Below, piece after piece: positions 15,059 to 22,437 of a DNA stretch of 64,000 nt. Positions within the stretch are counted from its first letter, which is position 1; each line of letters opens with the position of its first letter. The position numbers were made by a program, and so were the translations under genes. The stretch lies in the NCBI GenBank assembly GCA_016711105.1, contig JADJTO010000011.1, forward strand, positions 30,057 to 94,056, given 5' to 3'. The notes beneath the pieces were generated by a model, which was given only the letters and a program-made list of their open reading frames with translations, ran no database searches and was not told the origin of the DNA. The stretch comes from Micropruina sp. (lineage in GTDB: Bacteria; Actinomycetota; Actinomycetes; Propionibacteriales; Propionibacteriaceae).

Positions 15059-17668
15059 CTAGTCGGTGACCCGGAGTATCCCGTGGGCGCCTCGCTCGGC
15101 GTCGATCATGATGTGGCTGACGATCGGGTAGTGGCCCGCCTCGGGAAGGGTCAGCTCGACGAAGCCGCCCTGGGCGGGCTGGAGCGCCAACGCCTGACTC
15201 CCGGCGTCGCGCTCGCCGTGCGCTCCGGCGCCACCCTTGAGCAGGTAGGTGCCTTCGCTGTAGACGGTGTCGAACTGCCCGCCGACGATGTGGAAGCTGC
15301 TGGGCCTGTTAGGGCCGGCGTCCAGCACCCAGATCCGGACGCGTTCGCCCACCTCAGCGTCCAACGGGTGGGCGTCGTACTGGTTGGCGATGCCGTTGAA
15401 AACCACCCGATCGGGGGTGTCCGCGGTGACCGAGCGGGCGTCGACCTCGGTGGCCGCGTCGAGAGTGCGCGCCGCGGAATCCAGGTGCACCTCGGACTGG
15501 ACCAGGACGTAGGAACGGTCGACCACGGGCAAGTCGTCAGGCTCGATGATGACGGCGCCGTGCATGCCGGCGGCAATGTGGCTGCTCATCGGCATCGTGG
15601 AGCAGTGGTACATCCAGATGCCTGCCCGGCCAGCCGTGAAGCGGTACACCAGAGTTTGCCCCGGCGGGATGGTGCGCATCGGTTGATCGGGTGCCAGCGC
15701 TCCGGCATGGAAGTCGATCGAGTGGCCGATGCTGCCGTCGTTGATCAGCGTGATCTCGAAGGTGTCGCCGACCCGGCCATGCAGCGTCGGTCCGGGGGCG
15801 GTGCCGTTGAACGTCCAACGTCGCTGCCACAAGCCGGGCGCGACCTCGAGGGCCAACTCCTGAACACGGAAGGTGACCCGGTGGACCCGCTCCGCGCCCA
15901 ACGGTGGCAGGACGGGATCAACGCTTCGGGTCAGCGCCGCCGTGCCGTCGGCGGGCGGCTGATCGGCCGGGTCAGCGCCATCGGCACCGTGAGGCTGACC
16001 GTGACCGGGTTGGGCGGTCGCCGCTGGATCGCCCTCGACGACGACGTCGAGCATCATGCCCATCTGGCGGTGCCCGGGAACGCTGCACCAGCCCTGCGCG
16101 GAGGAGCCGATGATGCCGGCGTCCAGTTCGGCGGACTGTCCGGGTCGCAGCCGAGCGGTGCGGACGCCGCCGAGGGCGAGGTCGTGTGTGGTGACCGGGT
16201 CGGTGTTGGTCAGGACGATCACCAGCCGGTCCCCGCGCGGGACGGTGATCCGGTTCGGGGTGAAGGTCATGCCGTGCGCGGTGACCTCGACCCGCGTCGT
16301 GTTGCCGGTCGGGGTTACCGCGGTCGTGGGGGCTGTGACGTTGATTCCGGCGGCGGCGGGATCGATCCCGACACCGATGGCGATCATCATGCCCAGCGCG
16401 GTGACCGCCGCGACCAGTTGTCGAGGCGACCAGACCGATGCCACCACCGGTTCGGCGGCAGGGTCGCGCTGTTGGCGGCCGGTGACCGAGGCACGGACGC
16501 CGCCCACCGCCAGCGGCACGAAGGTGGCCAGGGCGATCAACACCAGGCTGGACACCGTGACCCGCACCCAGGAGGGGGTGGGCAGGAGCCACAGCACCAA
16601 TCCGCCGTTGATGATCGCCAAGCGCACGGTGGTCCCGCGGTCGAACCAGCGGCGGGCGGCGCGCACCGCGGACGGCCCGCCGCCCAGCACTGAGGGCAGC
16701 AGGTAGGACAAGGCGCCGGTGAGGAGTTGGGCGGCGAAGCCGATCACGAACACCCCGGCAACGGACGGGACGGCGTCGAGAACGTCGGGCCACGAGCGGG
16801 CGACGATCAGGATTCCGCCCAGCCAGGCCAGTCCAACCACCGCCCAGACGAGGGCGGCTGCGACCGAGGCGGCGGCGAATTCCCGTGGCGGTTTGGCCCG
16901 CAGCGGACGCAGCAGCGCGCGTCCCCACCACCCAAGCCCGGCCAGGTAGCCCAGCAGCCCGAGGGTGGTCAGCCAGCGCAGCCCGATCAGCGCACCGCCC
17001 GACATGATCACCAACCCCGCCCCCAGGAGCGGCAGCGCCTGGCGGGCCAGCCGTTCGGCGCGCTCGTCCAGCCGCGTCCGCAGCATGGTCGGCCAAAGGG
17101 TGATCAGGGTGCCGGTGACGGTCAGCCCGATCCAGCCGAGCAGGTTGAAGACCAGGTGGGCGATCACGAGCCGGCCGCGCAGTTCGTCGTCCAAGCCCCA
17201 TGCCAGTGCCGCGCCGAGACAGGCGCCAATCGGTAGGCAGGCCGCCGCGGTCAGGTAGTAGCGGATCACGATCCGGAACCGGCCGGGCAGGGCGCGCCGC
17301 ATGGCCCGCCAGAGATGGACGCCGTGCCAGCCGACGGCGGCGATCACCAGGGCGGCGCCGAGCGCCACCAGCGGCCACAGCTTGGCCGGCACCCCGATCA
17401 AGGCGAACAGCGCCCCCGCGGCGAGGGTCAGCGCCCGGGCATCGTGCAGGCGTTGTTGGTGCGGCTCCGGGAGGGTGCGCAGCAGGGTGTGGGCGAAGTG
17501 TTCGCTCCAGACCAGGGCGGCGTGACTGAGGCCCCCCAGCAACACCAGGTGGATCATCACCCACACGGCGTCCGGCACCCAGCGGTGTACCAAGGTCACG
17601 CCGATCGCGGCGACCAGCCACAACCCGACGATGCCGTCGCGGATCAACTGCGGACGGCGCGGTGTCAC
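15059..17668 (-). CDS. nirK: Membrane-anchored cupredoxin-NirK fusion: copper nitrite reductase-like multicopper oxidase
   Basis: 869 aa, GTG start coupled to the preceding ORF. Residues 1-420 hold about ten transmembrane segments of the kind seen in NnrS/heme-copper-like membrane modules. Residues 440-545 form a cupredoxin with a type 1 copper site (WCSVPGHRQMGMM; the upstream ligand His is in TTHDLAL). Residues 590-869 are a two-domain NirK: HSIDFHAG (about 650) supplies a type 2 His, WMYHCSTMPMSSHIAAGMHG (about 686) gives the type 1 Cys-His-Met plus a type 2 His, and FHIVGGQFDT (about 793) the third type 2 His. NirK reduces nitrite to nitric oxide. The N-terminal cupredoxin may pass electrons from the membrane. 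The active domains should face the cell exterior. Confidence 0.85.
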   Translation of the reverse strand: MTPRRPQLIRDGIVGLWLVAAIGVTLVHRWVPDAVWVMIHLVLLGGLSHAALVWSEHFAHTLLRTLPEPHQQRLHDARALTLAAGALFALIGVPAKLWPLVALGAALVIAAVGWHGVHLWRAMRRALPGRFRIVIRYYLTAAACLPIGACLGAALAWGLDDELRGRLVIAHLVFNLLGWIGLTVTGTLITLWPTMLRTRLDERAERLARQALPLLGAGLVIMSGGALIGLRWLTTLGLLGYLAGLGWWGRALLRPLRAKPPREFAAASVAAALVWAVVGLAWLGGILIVARSWPDVLDAVPSVAGVFVIGFAAQLLTGALSYLLPSVLGGGPSAVRAARRWFDRGTTVRLAIINGGLVLWLLPTPSWVRVTVSSLVLIALATFVPLAVGGVRASVTGRQQRDPAAEPVVASVWSPRQLVAAVTALGMMIAIGVGIDPAAAGINVTAPTTAVTPTGNTTRVEVTAHGMTFTPNRITVPRGDRLVIVLTNTDPVTTHDLALGGVRTARLRPGQSAELDAGIIGSSAQGWCSVPGHRQMGMMLDVVVEGDPAATAQPGHGQPHGADGADPADQPPADGTAALTRSVDPVLPPLGAERVHRVTFRVQELALEVAPGLWQRRWTFNGTAPGPTLHGRVGDTFEITLINDGSIGHSIDFHAGALAPDQPMRTIPPGQTLVYRFTAGRAGIWMYHCSTMPMSSHIAAGMHGAVIIEPDDLPVVDRSYVLVQSEVHLDSAARTLDAATEVDARSVTADTPDRVVFNGIANQYDAHPLDAEVGERVRIWVLDAGPNRPSSFHIVGGQFDTVYSEGTYLLKGGAGAHGERDAGSQALALQPAQGGFVELTLPEAGHYPIVSHIMIDAERGAHGILRVTD

Positions 17669-17772
17669 CTGGTCACCGACGCAGTCGCGCTCACCCGTTG
17701 GATCAACTCAACCGAGGCCCCCGTGACCACCGACCACCGCGGGAAGGTGGTCGCGGCCAGCTTGCCGGCCAT
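17665..17772 (-). CDS. Short ORF translationally coupled to nirK
   Basis: 35 codons (MAGKLAATTFPRWSVVTG start) ending in TGA that overlaps the nirK GTG as GTGA. The frame is open further upstream to just after the DUF2249 stop and reads protein-like (ITDSSPATMAGKL). It is too short to assign. It could be a small accessory or leader peptide, or an eroded C-terminal part of a longer DUF2249 protein displaced by a frameshift. A hairpin at 17731-17753 (CGACCACC/GGTGGTCG) lies inside it and might instead be an attenuator. Confidence 0.35.
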   Translation of the reverse strand: MAGKLAATTFPRWSVVTGASVELIQRVSATASVTR

Positions 17773-17795
17773 GGTCGCAGGGCTCGAGTCGGTGA

Positions 17796-18077
17796 TCAGA
17801 CGCGGGCCAGCTTGAGCTTCCAGGCCTCCGGACCGGTGGTCAGATAGGAGACCTCGATCGTCTCGTTGAAGACCTGGGCGATCTGGGCCAGCAGCGGCTT
17901 GGGGTCGTGCGGGGCGACCAAGGCCATCGCCTGACCGGGCGCGAGGGAGCCGACGGCGCCCAGGATCGCGGCGTGCCGCAACGCATGCGGGATGCTGCGG
18001 GCGTCAAGTTCGGGCAGTGACTCGGCTTCGTGGCCGCAGTTGCAGGTGTGTTGGCCCTTGATGGGAATCGTGGTCAT
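17796..18077 (-). CDS. DUF2249 domain protein
   Basis: 93 aa. An N-terminal CNCGHE segment with two close cysteines may bind metal. The DUF2249 core follows: LPELDARSIPHALRHAAIL, GQAMALVAPHDPKPLLAQI and EAWKLKLARV. DUF2249 is a small alpha/beta domain found next to nitrite and nitric-oxide reductases, hemerythrins and NO-responsive genes; its biochemical role is not established. It is the first gene of a unit with the short ORF and nirK, and its promoter carries a strong AT-rich palindrome. The ATG is preceded by AGAGGAGGA (reverse strand), a strong RBS. Confidence 0.83.
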   Translation of the reverse strand: MTTIPIKGQHTCNCGHEAESLPELDARSIPHALRHAAILGAVGSLAPGQAMALVAPHDPKPLLAQIAQVFNETIEVSYLTTGPEAWKLKLARV

Positions 18078-18101
18078 GGGTCCTCCTCTAGGTTCAGATC
18101 A

Positions 18102-18125
18102 TTATTACATGTTTATTGGTAATAA
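18102..18125 (-). promoter_or_regulatory. AT-rich inverted repeat operator upstream of DUF2249-nirK
   Basis: TTATTAC, ten bases, GTAATAA: a perfect 7-bp inverted repeat 24 bases before the DUF2249 start, in a stretch far richer in A+T than its surroundings. Position and size suit an Rrf2/NsrR- or MarR-type repressor or a CRP/FNR-like activator controlling nitrite reduction. The regulator is not identifiable in the window. Confidence 0.55.
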
Positions 18126-18181
18126 CTGGTGGCACGGGAGACCTGGAGCCTCCCACTGGCGTCAGCCGAGACTCATCACAG

Positions 18182-18209
18182 TGAGGTGTACGGGCGGAGC
18201 ATCCCACGA
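18182..18209. repeat. 28-bp direct repeat, right copy
   Basis: Same orientation as 14940-14967, three mismatches, ending 29 bases upstream of the XRE regulator start. Between the two copies lie only the nirK, short ORF and DUF2249 genes and their operator. Confidence 0.6.
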
Positions 18210-18238
18210 GAAGGCGAGGGGACCCTACGGTTGGCGGC

Positions 18239-19052
18239 ATGGACAACAAGGCCGAGGTTCGTCAGTTCCTCACCACGCGGCGCGCGAAACTGACCCCGCA
18301 CGACGTCGGGATGCCGGACTTCGGGCAGCGCCGGGTTCCCGGTCTGCGGCGCGGCGAGGTCGCGACCCTGGCCGGCGTGAGCATCGAGTACTACTCCAAA
18401 CTCGAGCGCGGCGACCTGTCCGGGGTGAGCCCCACGATTCTGGACGCCATCGCCCGCGCCCTGCGCCTCGATCACGCCGAGCGTGACCACCTCTTCCACC
18501 TGGCCCAAGCGGCGGACGGGACCAGCGCGCTGCTCCGGCCGCGGCGTCGCGGTCGCGTGTGGAGCCCCCCACCCTCGTTAACCTGGGTGCTCGATGCGAT
18601 CACCGGGGCCCCCGCCCTCGTCCGCAAAGGTGCAGGGAACCCCGGGGGGGGGGGGGGGGGCCGGGGCCCCCGGGGGGGGGGCCCCCCCCCCCCGGCCCCC
18701 CCCGCCCCCCCACCCCCCCCCCCCCCCCCCCCGCTCCCCCCCCCCCCCGGGGGGGGGGGGGGGGGGCCCCCCCCGGCGCCCCCCCCCCCCGGGCCGGGGG
18801 GGGCCGGGGGGGGGGGGGCCCCCCCCCCCCCCCGGGGGCGGGGGGCCGCCGGGGGGGGGGGGCGGCGCCGGCGGGGGGGGGGGGGGGGGCGCCTCCCCCG
18901 GGGCGGGGGGGGAGGGGTGCCCGCCCCGGGGGGTGGATCTCCTCTCCGAGCCCGGGCTGACCCTCACCATCTACGCTGCCGAACCGGCATCGCGCACCGC
19001 CGAATCGCTCGCGCTGCTGGCTTGCTGGATGACCGCACCGATCACCTCGTGA
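18239..19052 (+). pseudogene. XRE-family MmyB-type transcriptional regulator, centre replaced by a G/C-only tract
   Basis: Residues 1-130 are a clean XRE regulator: FLTTRRAKLTPHDVGMPDFG, RRVPGLRRGEVATLAGVS (HTH) and EYYSKLERGDLSGVSPTILD. This start matches the family. From 18641 to 18932 the sequence is almost only G and C. Afterwards, in another frame, LTLTIYAAEPASRTAESLALL resumes, matching the C-terminal end of the MmyB ligand-binding domain. The overall span (about 271 codons) equals a normal family member, so the true middle seems to have been overwritten rather than deleted. Such regulators usually control an adjacent transporter or oxidoreductase. Confidence 0.72.
18641..18932. other. 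Low-complexity G/C-only tract, probable assembly artefact
   Basis: About 290 bases composed almost wholly of alternating G-runs and C-runs with no A or T for long stretches. It falls inside an otherwise ordinary regulator gene. Natural high-GC DNA does not look like this. Mixed poly-G and poly-C is what is expected when poly-G base-call failures from both strands are merged into a consensus. Confidence 0.8.
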
Positions 19053-19228
19053 CCGGGTAGGGGCCTCACCGTAAGCCCCGGACGATCAGAACTCATCCCA
19101 GCCCAGTCCCCCCAGGGGACCTTGATCGCCCCGGGGCCGCCGCCGGCAGAACGGACACCACCCAGCGGCGCCACGACGGCCCGAACCACCGCCAGCCCCG
19201 GGGTTCGTGGAGGCGTTGAGCTAGGACG

Positions 19229-19770
19229 ATGTCCGTCAGCACGGTGGCGGGCTTCCGAGGCGCCGTTTCCCTGGCCGTAGCGCTGCCCGTGCCGGAAGAT
19301 CTGGCTGGCCGTGACCTGATCGTCTTCGTCACCGGCACGATCGTGGTGGTGTCGCTGGTCGTCCAGGGCTTCGCTCTGCCGAAGGTGATCCGCTGGGCCC
19401 GGCTACCCGAAGACCCCTCCGTCGAGGACGAGGTGCGCACCGCCAGCGTCGCCGCCTCCAGGAGGCGCTGGAGGCGTTGCCCGAGCTCGCCCGCACCCAC
19501 GGCGTCCCGGACTAGGAGGTGGAGCGCATGGCCTTGGATTATGAGGAGAAGCTGCTCGCACTCCAGTCGGGTGAGGGTGACGACGCGCAAGCGGCGAACC
19601 GCCTGGCACGACGCCGCGATCTGACCCTCGCCCTGATCGCGCGAAAGCGATCCACGATCGTGCGGTTACGTGACGAGCGGGCGATCGACGACACCGTGTT
19701 GCGCCAGATCCAGGCGGAGCTCGACGCTGAAGAAGTGCGCCTGGTCGGGACGCCCTCGGCGGAAGGGTGA
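19229..19770 (+). pseudogene. Relic of a Na+/H+ antiporter (CPA1/NhaP-like), C-terminal part
   Basis: The first segment (GFRGAVSLAVALPVP, then DLIVFVTGTIVVVSLVVQGF) is the last membrane part of a CPA1 antiporter. Near 19455 the reading frame shifts to ...EALPELARTHGVPD, meets TAG at 19514-19516, then continues EVERMALDYEEKLLALQ and TIVRLRDERAIDDTVLRQI, the cytoplasmic tail of the family. At least 300 N-terminal residues are missing, as well as the frameshift and stop, so this is genuine decay. The final 83 codons could be read from the ATG at 19528 but would have no function alone. Confidence 0.75.
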
Positions 19771-19797
19771 CGATTCTGTCCGCGAGATCAGCCGACG

Positions 19798-20784
19798 TCA
19801 GCTAGGCAGGACGCCGGTCAACTCGTCCAGCGCGGCGTCCAACTCGGCGTCGACGATCTGACGTTCGGGGTTGGCATCGTAGGCGTCGATGATCTGCCGA
19901 GCACCCACGTGGAACGGCACCCGCTGCACGAAGCCCGGACGAAGCGCCCGCACCGCGGTGTTGTCGAAGATCACCGAATGCGCCTTGTCGCCGAGGAGGG
20001 CGTCGCCGTGGTCGGGCAGCCGGGCCGCGATGGCTTCGCTCGACACGTGCACCAACAGGGGTTCGCGGACGCCCGCCGCAGTGGCAAGCGCGGTGGCGAT
20101 GGCGTCCCAGGTGAGGAACTCGTCGCCGGTGATGTGGAAGGCCTGCCCGATCGCGGCCGGATGCCCGAGGACTCCGGCAAAGCTGTAAGCGAAGTCGCTG
20201 GCGTGGGTCAGCGTCCACAGGCTGGTGCCGTCGCCGTGCACGAGCACCGGACGCCCCTGCCGCATCCGCGCGATCTGCGTCCAGCCGCCCATCAGCGGAC
20301 TGCCGAACCTGTCGTAGGTGTGCGACGGGCGCACGATGGTGGCCGGGAACCCGTGCTCGCGGTACCGGGCGGTGAGGAAATCCTCACAGGCGATCTTGTC
20401 GCGGGAGTACTGCCAGAACGGGTTGCGCAGCGGCGTGGATTCGCGGATCGGCAGGCTGGGCACCGGTTTGGCGTAGGCGGACGCGGTCGAGATGAACACG
20501 TACTGACCCACCCGGCCGGTCAGCAAGTCAACGTTTCGCTGCAGCCGATCAGGCGCGAAGCTCATGAAATCGGCCACCACGTCGAACTCGCGTCCAACAA
20601 GAGCCGTCGTCAGGCTCGCGTCGTCGTTCAGATCGGCGCGGAGCGACTCCACCCCCTCTGGCAGCGGCCTCAATCCACTGCGACCGCGATTCACCACAGC
20701 GACCTCGAAGCCCAGGCCCACCGCTTCTGTGACGCAGGAGGCGCTGATCCGTCCGGTCCCGCCGAGAAACAGAATCGATGGCAT
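19798..20784 (-). CDS. NAD(P)-dependent epimerase/dehydratase-like SDR protein
   Basis: 328 aa from the ATG at 20784, which has GGAGG eight bases upstream; an in-frame ATG at 20808 lacks one. Extended SDR fold: nucleotide-binding FLGGTGRIS (residues 5-13, a GxxGxxS form), VFISTASAY with the catalytic Ser/Thr, and YSRDKIACE as a modified YxxxK motif (Y and K present). RPSHTYDRFG and FHITGDEFLTWD are typical of the NAD-epimerase group that acts on nucleotide sugars or aldehydes. No sugar pathway genes are near, so the substrate is unknown. Monocistronic. Confidence 0.8.
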   Translation of the reverse strand: MPSILFLGGTGRISASCVTEAVGLGFEVAVVNRGRSGLRPLPEGVESLRADLNDDASLTTALVGREFDVVADFMSFAPDRLQRNVDLLTGRVGQYVFISTASAYAKPVPSLPIRESTPLRNPFWQYSRDKIACEDFLTARYREHGFPATIVRPSHTYDRFGSPLMGGWTQIARMRQGRPVLVHGDGTSLWTLTHASDFAYSFAGVLGHPAAIGQAFHITGDEFLTWDAIATALATAAGVREPLLVHVSSEAIAARLPDHGDALLGDKAHSVIFDNTAVRALRPGFVQRVPFHVGARQIIDAYDANPERQIVDAELDAALDELTGVLPS

Positions 20785-20871
20785 GGTTTCCTCCCGATCA
20801 AGCACCATTCGCGGGGCCGAAGGCCAAACCTAGCTGACGGGAACAGTTGCGGGGACCCTCGCACGCAACAA

Positions 20872-20913
20872 CGTGAGGGGTTGACACCCGTAGTCGGTCG
20901 TTAACCCCTCACG
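20872..20913. terminator. Inverted repeat with 11-bp arms
   Basis: CGTGAGGGGTT (20872-20882) pairs with AACCCCTCACG (20903-20913). It lies between the SDR gene start and the end of the lipoprotein gene, both on the minus strand, so it could terminate the lipoprotein transcript or be an operator for the SDR gene. Confidence 0.45.
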
Positions 20914-21018
20914 CTATTCACCTACGCGGTTGGCCGATGCGCTTGGAGACTGAAAACGCGTGCCGTCGGGAACCGGCGGCAGTGAGTGGAAGCGCCTCCG
21001 TGACATTGCCCCCGCCTG

Positions 21019-21555
21019 CTACGAGAGGCGCCGCCAGTAATCCGTCGGCGCGAGGTTGGCGAACGCCTGCGAGACGGTGTCGTAGGTGAGGGTGGCCATA
21101 CCCGGCCCTGAGACGTAGAACTTGGTCTTCAGCACCGGTTGCCGCTTGTACACCGTCTCCAGCTCACAGGTGTTTTCGTACCTACCCTCGGCGTAGTCCC
21201 AGCGCTGCTTGCAGACCTGTTCGGTGACCGGCTTGGTCTCCCACTCGGTGATCGTGGTCTTCTGCACCCGGATCTCGCCGTTGGGGACGTGGCCGGCCAC
21301 CATGTAGCCGAGTCCGGCATAGCTTTGAGCGGTCGCCAAGGTCAGCGGGTAGGTGGCCCGCAGGTCGGCCGGGCCCGACGTCTGGCCCGCCGGCGACGGC
21401 ACGGCGATCGGCGTGGCCGGCGCGGAGCCGGGGGTCCACCCGGTCGGGACGGACAGTGTGGGCAGCACGAAAGTCCGGGCGGGCTCGGGCTCAGCGCAAC
21501 CAGCCAAGCTGAGCAGCACGCCCGCGCAGGTAGCCCTCCAGTACGCCCCTCGCAC
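21019..21555 (-). CDS. Putative lipoprotein of unknown function
   Basis: 178 aa if the GTG at 21555 is used. That start gives a compact lipoprotein signal (VRGAYWRATCAGVLLSLAGC) with lipobox LAGC and acylated Cys20. The frame is open to 21630, but those starts would put the lipobox unusually deep. The mature part has a proline/threonine linker, then a 120-residue folded domain with TLATAQSYAGLGYMVAGHV, two cysteines (VCKQRWDYAEGRYENTCELE) that could form a disulfide, and YDTVSQAFANL at the end. I do not recognise the family. It diverges from the HEAT-repeat gene with about 105 bp between starts. Confidence 0.65.
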   Translation of the reverse strand: MRGAYWRATCAGVLLSLAGCAEPEPARTFVLPTLSVPTGWTPGSAPATPIAVPSPAGQTSGPADLRATYPLTLATAQSYAGLGYMVAGHVPNGEIRVQKTTITEWETKPVTEQVCKQRWDYAEGRYENTCELETVYKRQPVLKTKFYVSGPGMATLTYDTVSQAFANLAPTDYWRRLS

Positions 21556-21660
21556 GTCCTCAAGATCGCAGGCAACGGAGCTCAGCACAAGCATTCGGAC
21601 GACCCTCGTTTGACCCTCACGTTGCGTCACGGTTTAGCCTCCTCGGCGGAGGTGGATGAC

Positions 21661-22437
21661 ATGACAAACAACACCACGAACACCGATAACAGCCCGCGCA
21701 GCCTGTTGACCGATCCGGATCGGCAGCTCCGGCTGCGTGCGGTGATGCACCTGGGCGCGACCCGGGACGCCGACGCCGCCGAGGCCCTGGTGGCACGGCT
21801 GGGCGTCGAAGAGGACTTCAACGTCCGCGAGCAGTTGACCTGGGCGGTGGTGCAGGTGATCGACAGCGCCCTGCCGTTGGTGCTCGAACTGCTGACCAGC
21901 GCAGATCCGCTGGCCCGGCGGCAGGCGGCGCACGTGCTGAGCAAAGTGGGCGCCCCGGAGTTGGCGCCGCACGTGATCGGCGTCGTGGGGGACAGCGATC
22001 GCGAGGTGGCGGTCAAGGCCTACCGCGCGGCGGCCAGCACCGGGAGTGCCGACGTGATCCCGGCCCTGATCGGACGCCTCGGGCACGGCGACCTGGAGCA
22101 GCGTGACGCGCTGAGCGTCGCCCTGCAGCGGCTGAGCTCGCTGGCCGTTCCGGCGCTCGTCGAGGCACTGACCGACCCGGAGGCCAAGGTCCGCGAGCAC
22201 GCGGCGGACGCCCTGGGCCACCTGGGAGATCCGGACGCCGCCGAAGCCACGGCGGCGCTTGCCGGCCTGCTGGATGACCCGGTTGCAGCGGTGCGGTTCG
22301 CCGCGCTCAGTGCCCTCGGCGAGCTGGAGGGCGACCAGGTGGACGTGGCGCTGGCCACGGCGGCGCTGGCCGATGACCCCGGCCTGCGGTCACTGGCCGC
22401 GCAGCTCAACCGGCGCGGTCGGCGAGTAACCGCCTAG
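21661..22437 (+). CDS. HEAT-repeat protein
   Basis: 258 aa; ATG with GGAGG eight bases upstream. After a short polar N-terminus the whole protein is tandem HEAT repeats of about 31 residues (LRLRAVMHLGATRDADAAEAL, ARRQAAHVLSKVG, VREHAADALGHLGDPDAAEA, VRFAALSALGELEG). Such solenoids bind proteins. It is clearly a paralogue of the HEAT part of the MerR-HEAT protein encoded convergently next door: REQLTWAVVQ and RRQAAHVLSKVG match REVLTWAVVQ and RRQMAHVLSKLG. The two genes overlap tail to tail by 32 bases. A titration or partner role for the MerR protein is plausible but unproven. Confidence 0.8.
   Translation: MTNNTTNTDNSPRSLLTDPDRQLRLRAVMHLGATRDADAAEALVARLGVEEDFNVREQLTWAVVQVIDSALPLVLELLTSADPLARRQAAHVLSKVGAPELAPHVIGVVGDSDREVAVKAYRAAASTGSADVIPALIGRLGHGDLEQRDALSVALQRLSSLAVPALVEALTDPEAKVREHAADALGHLGDPDAAEATAALAGLLDDPVAAVRFAALSALGELEGDQVDVALATAALADDPGLRSLAAQLNRRGRRVTA

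Noticed and set aside
18559..19060. Glycine/proline-rich proteins read from the G/C tract
   Set aside because: They arise from the low-complexity artefact in all frames.
20881..20909. TTGACA promoter before the lipoprotein or SDR gene
   Set aside because: A -35-like hexamer is present but no -10 at suitable spacing, and no plus-strand gene follows within reach.
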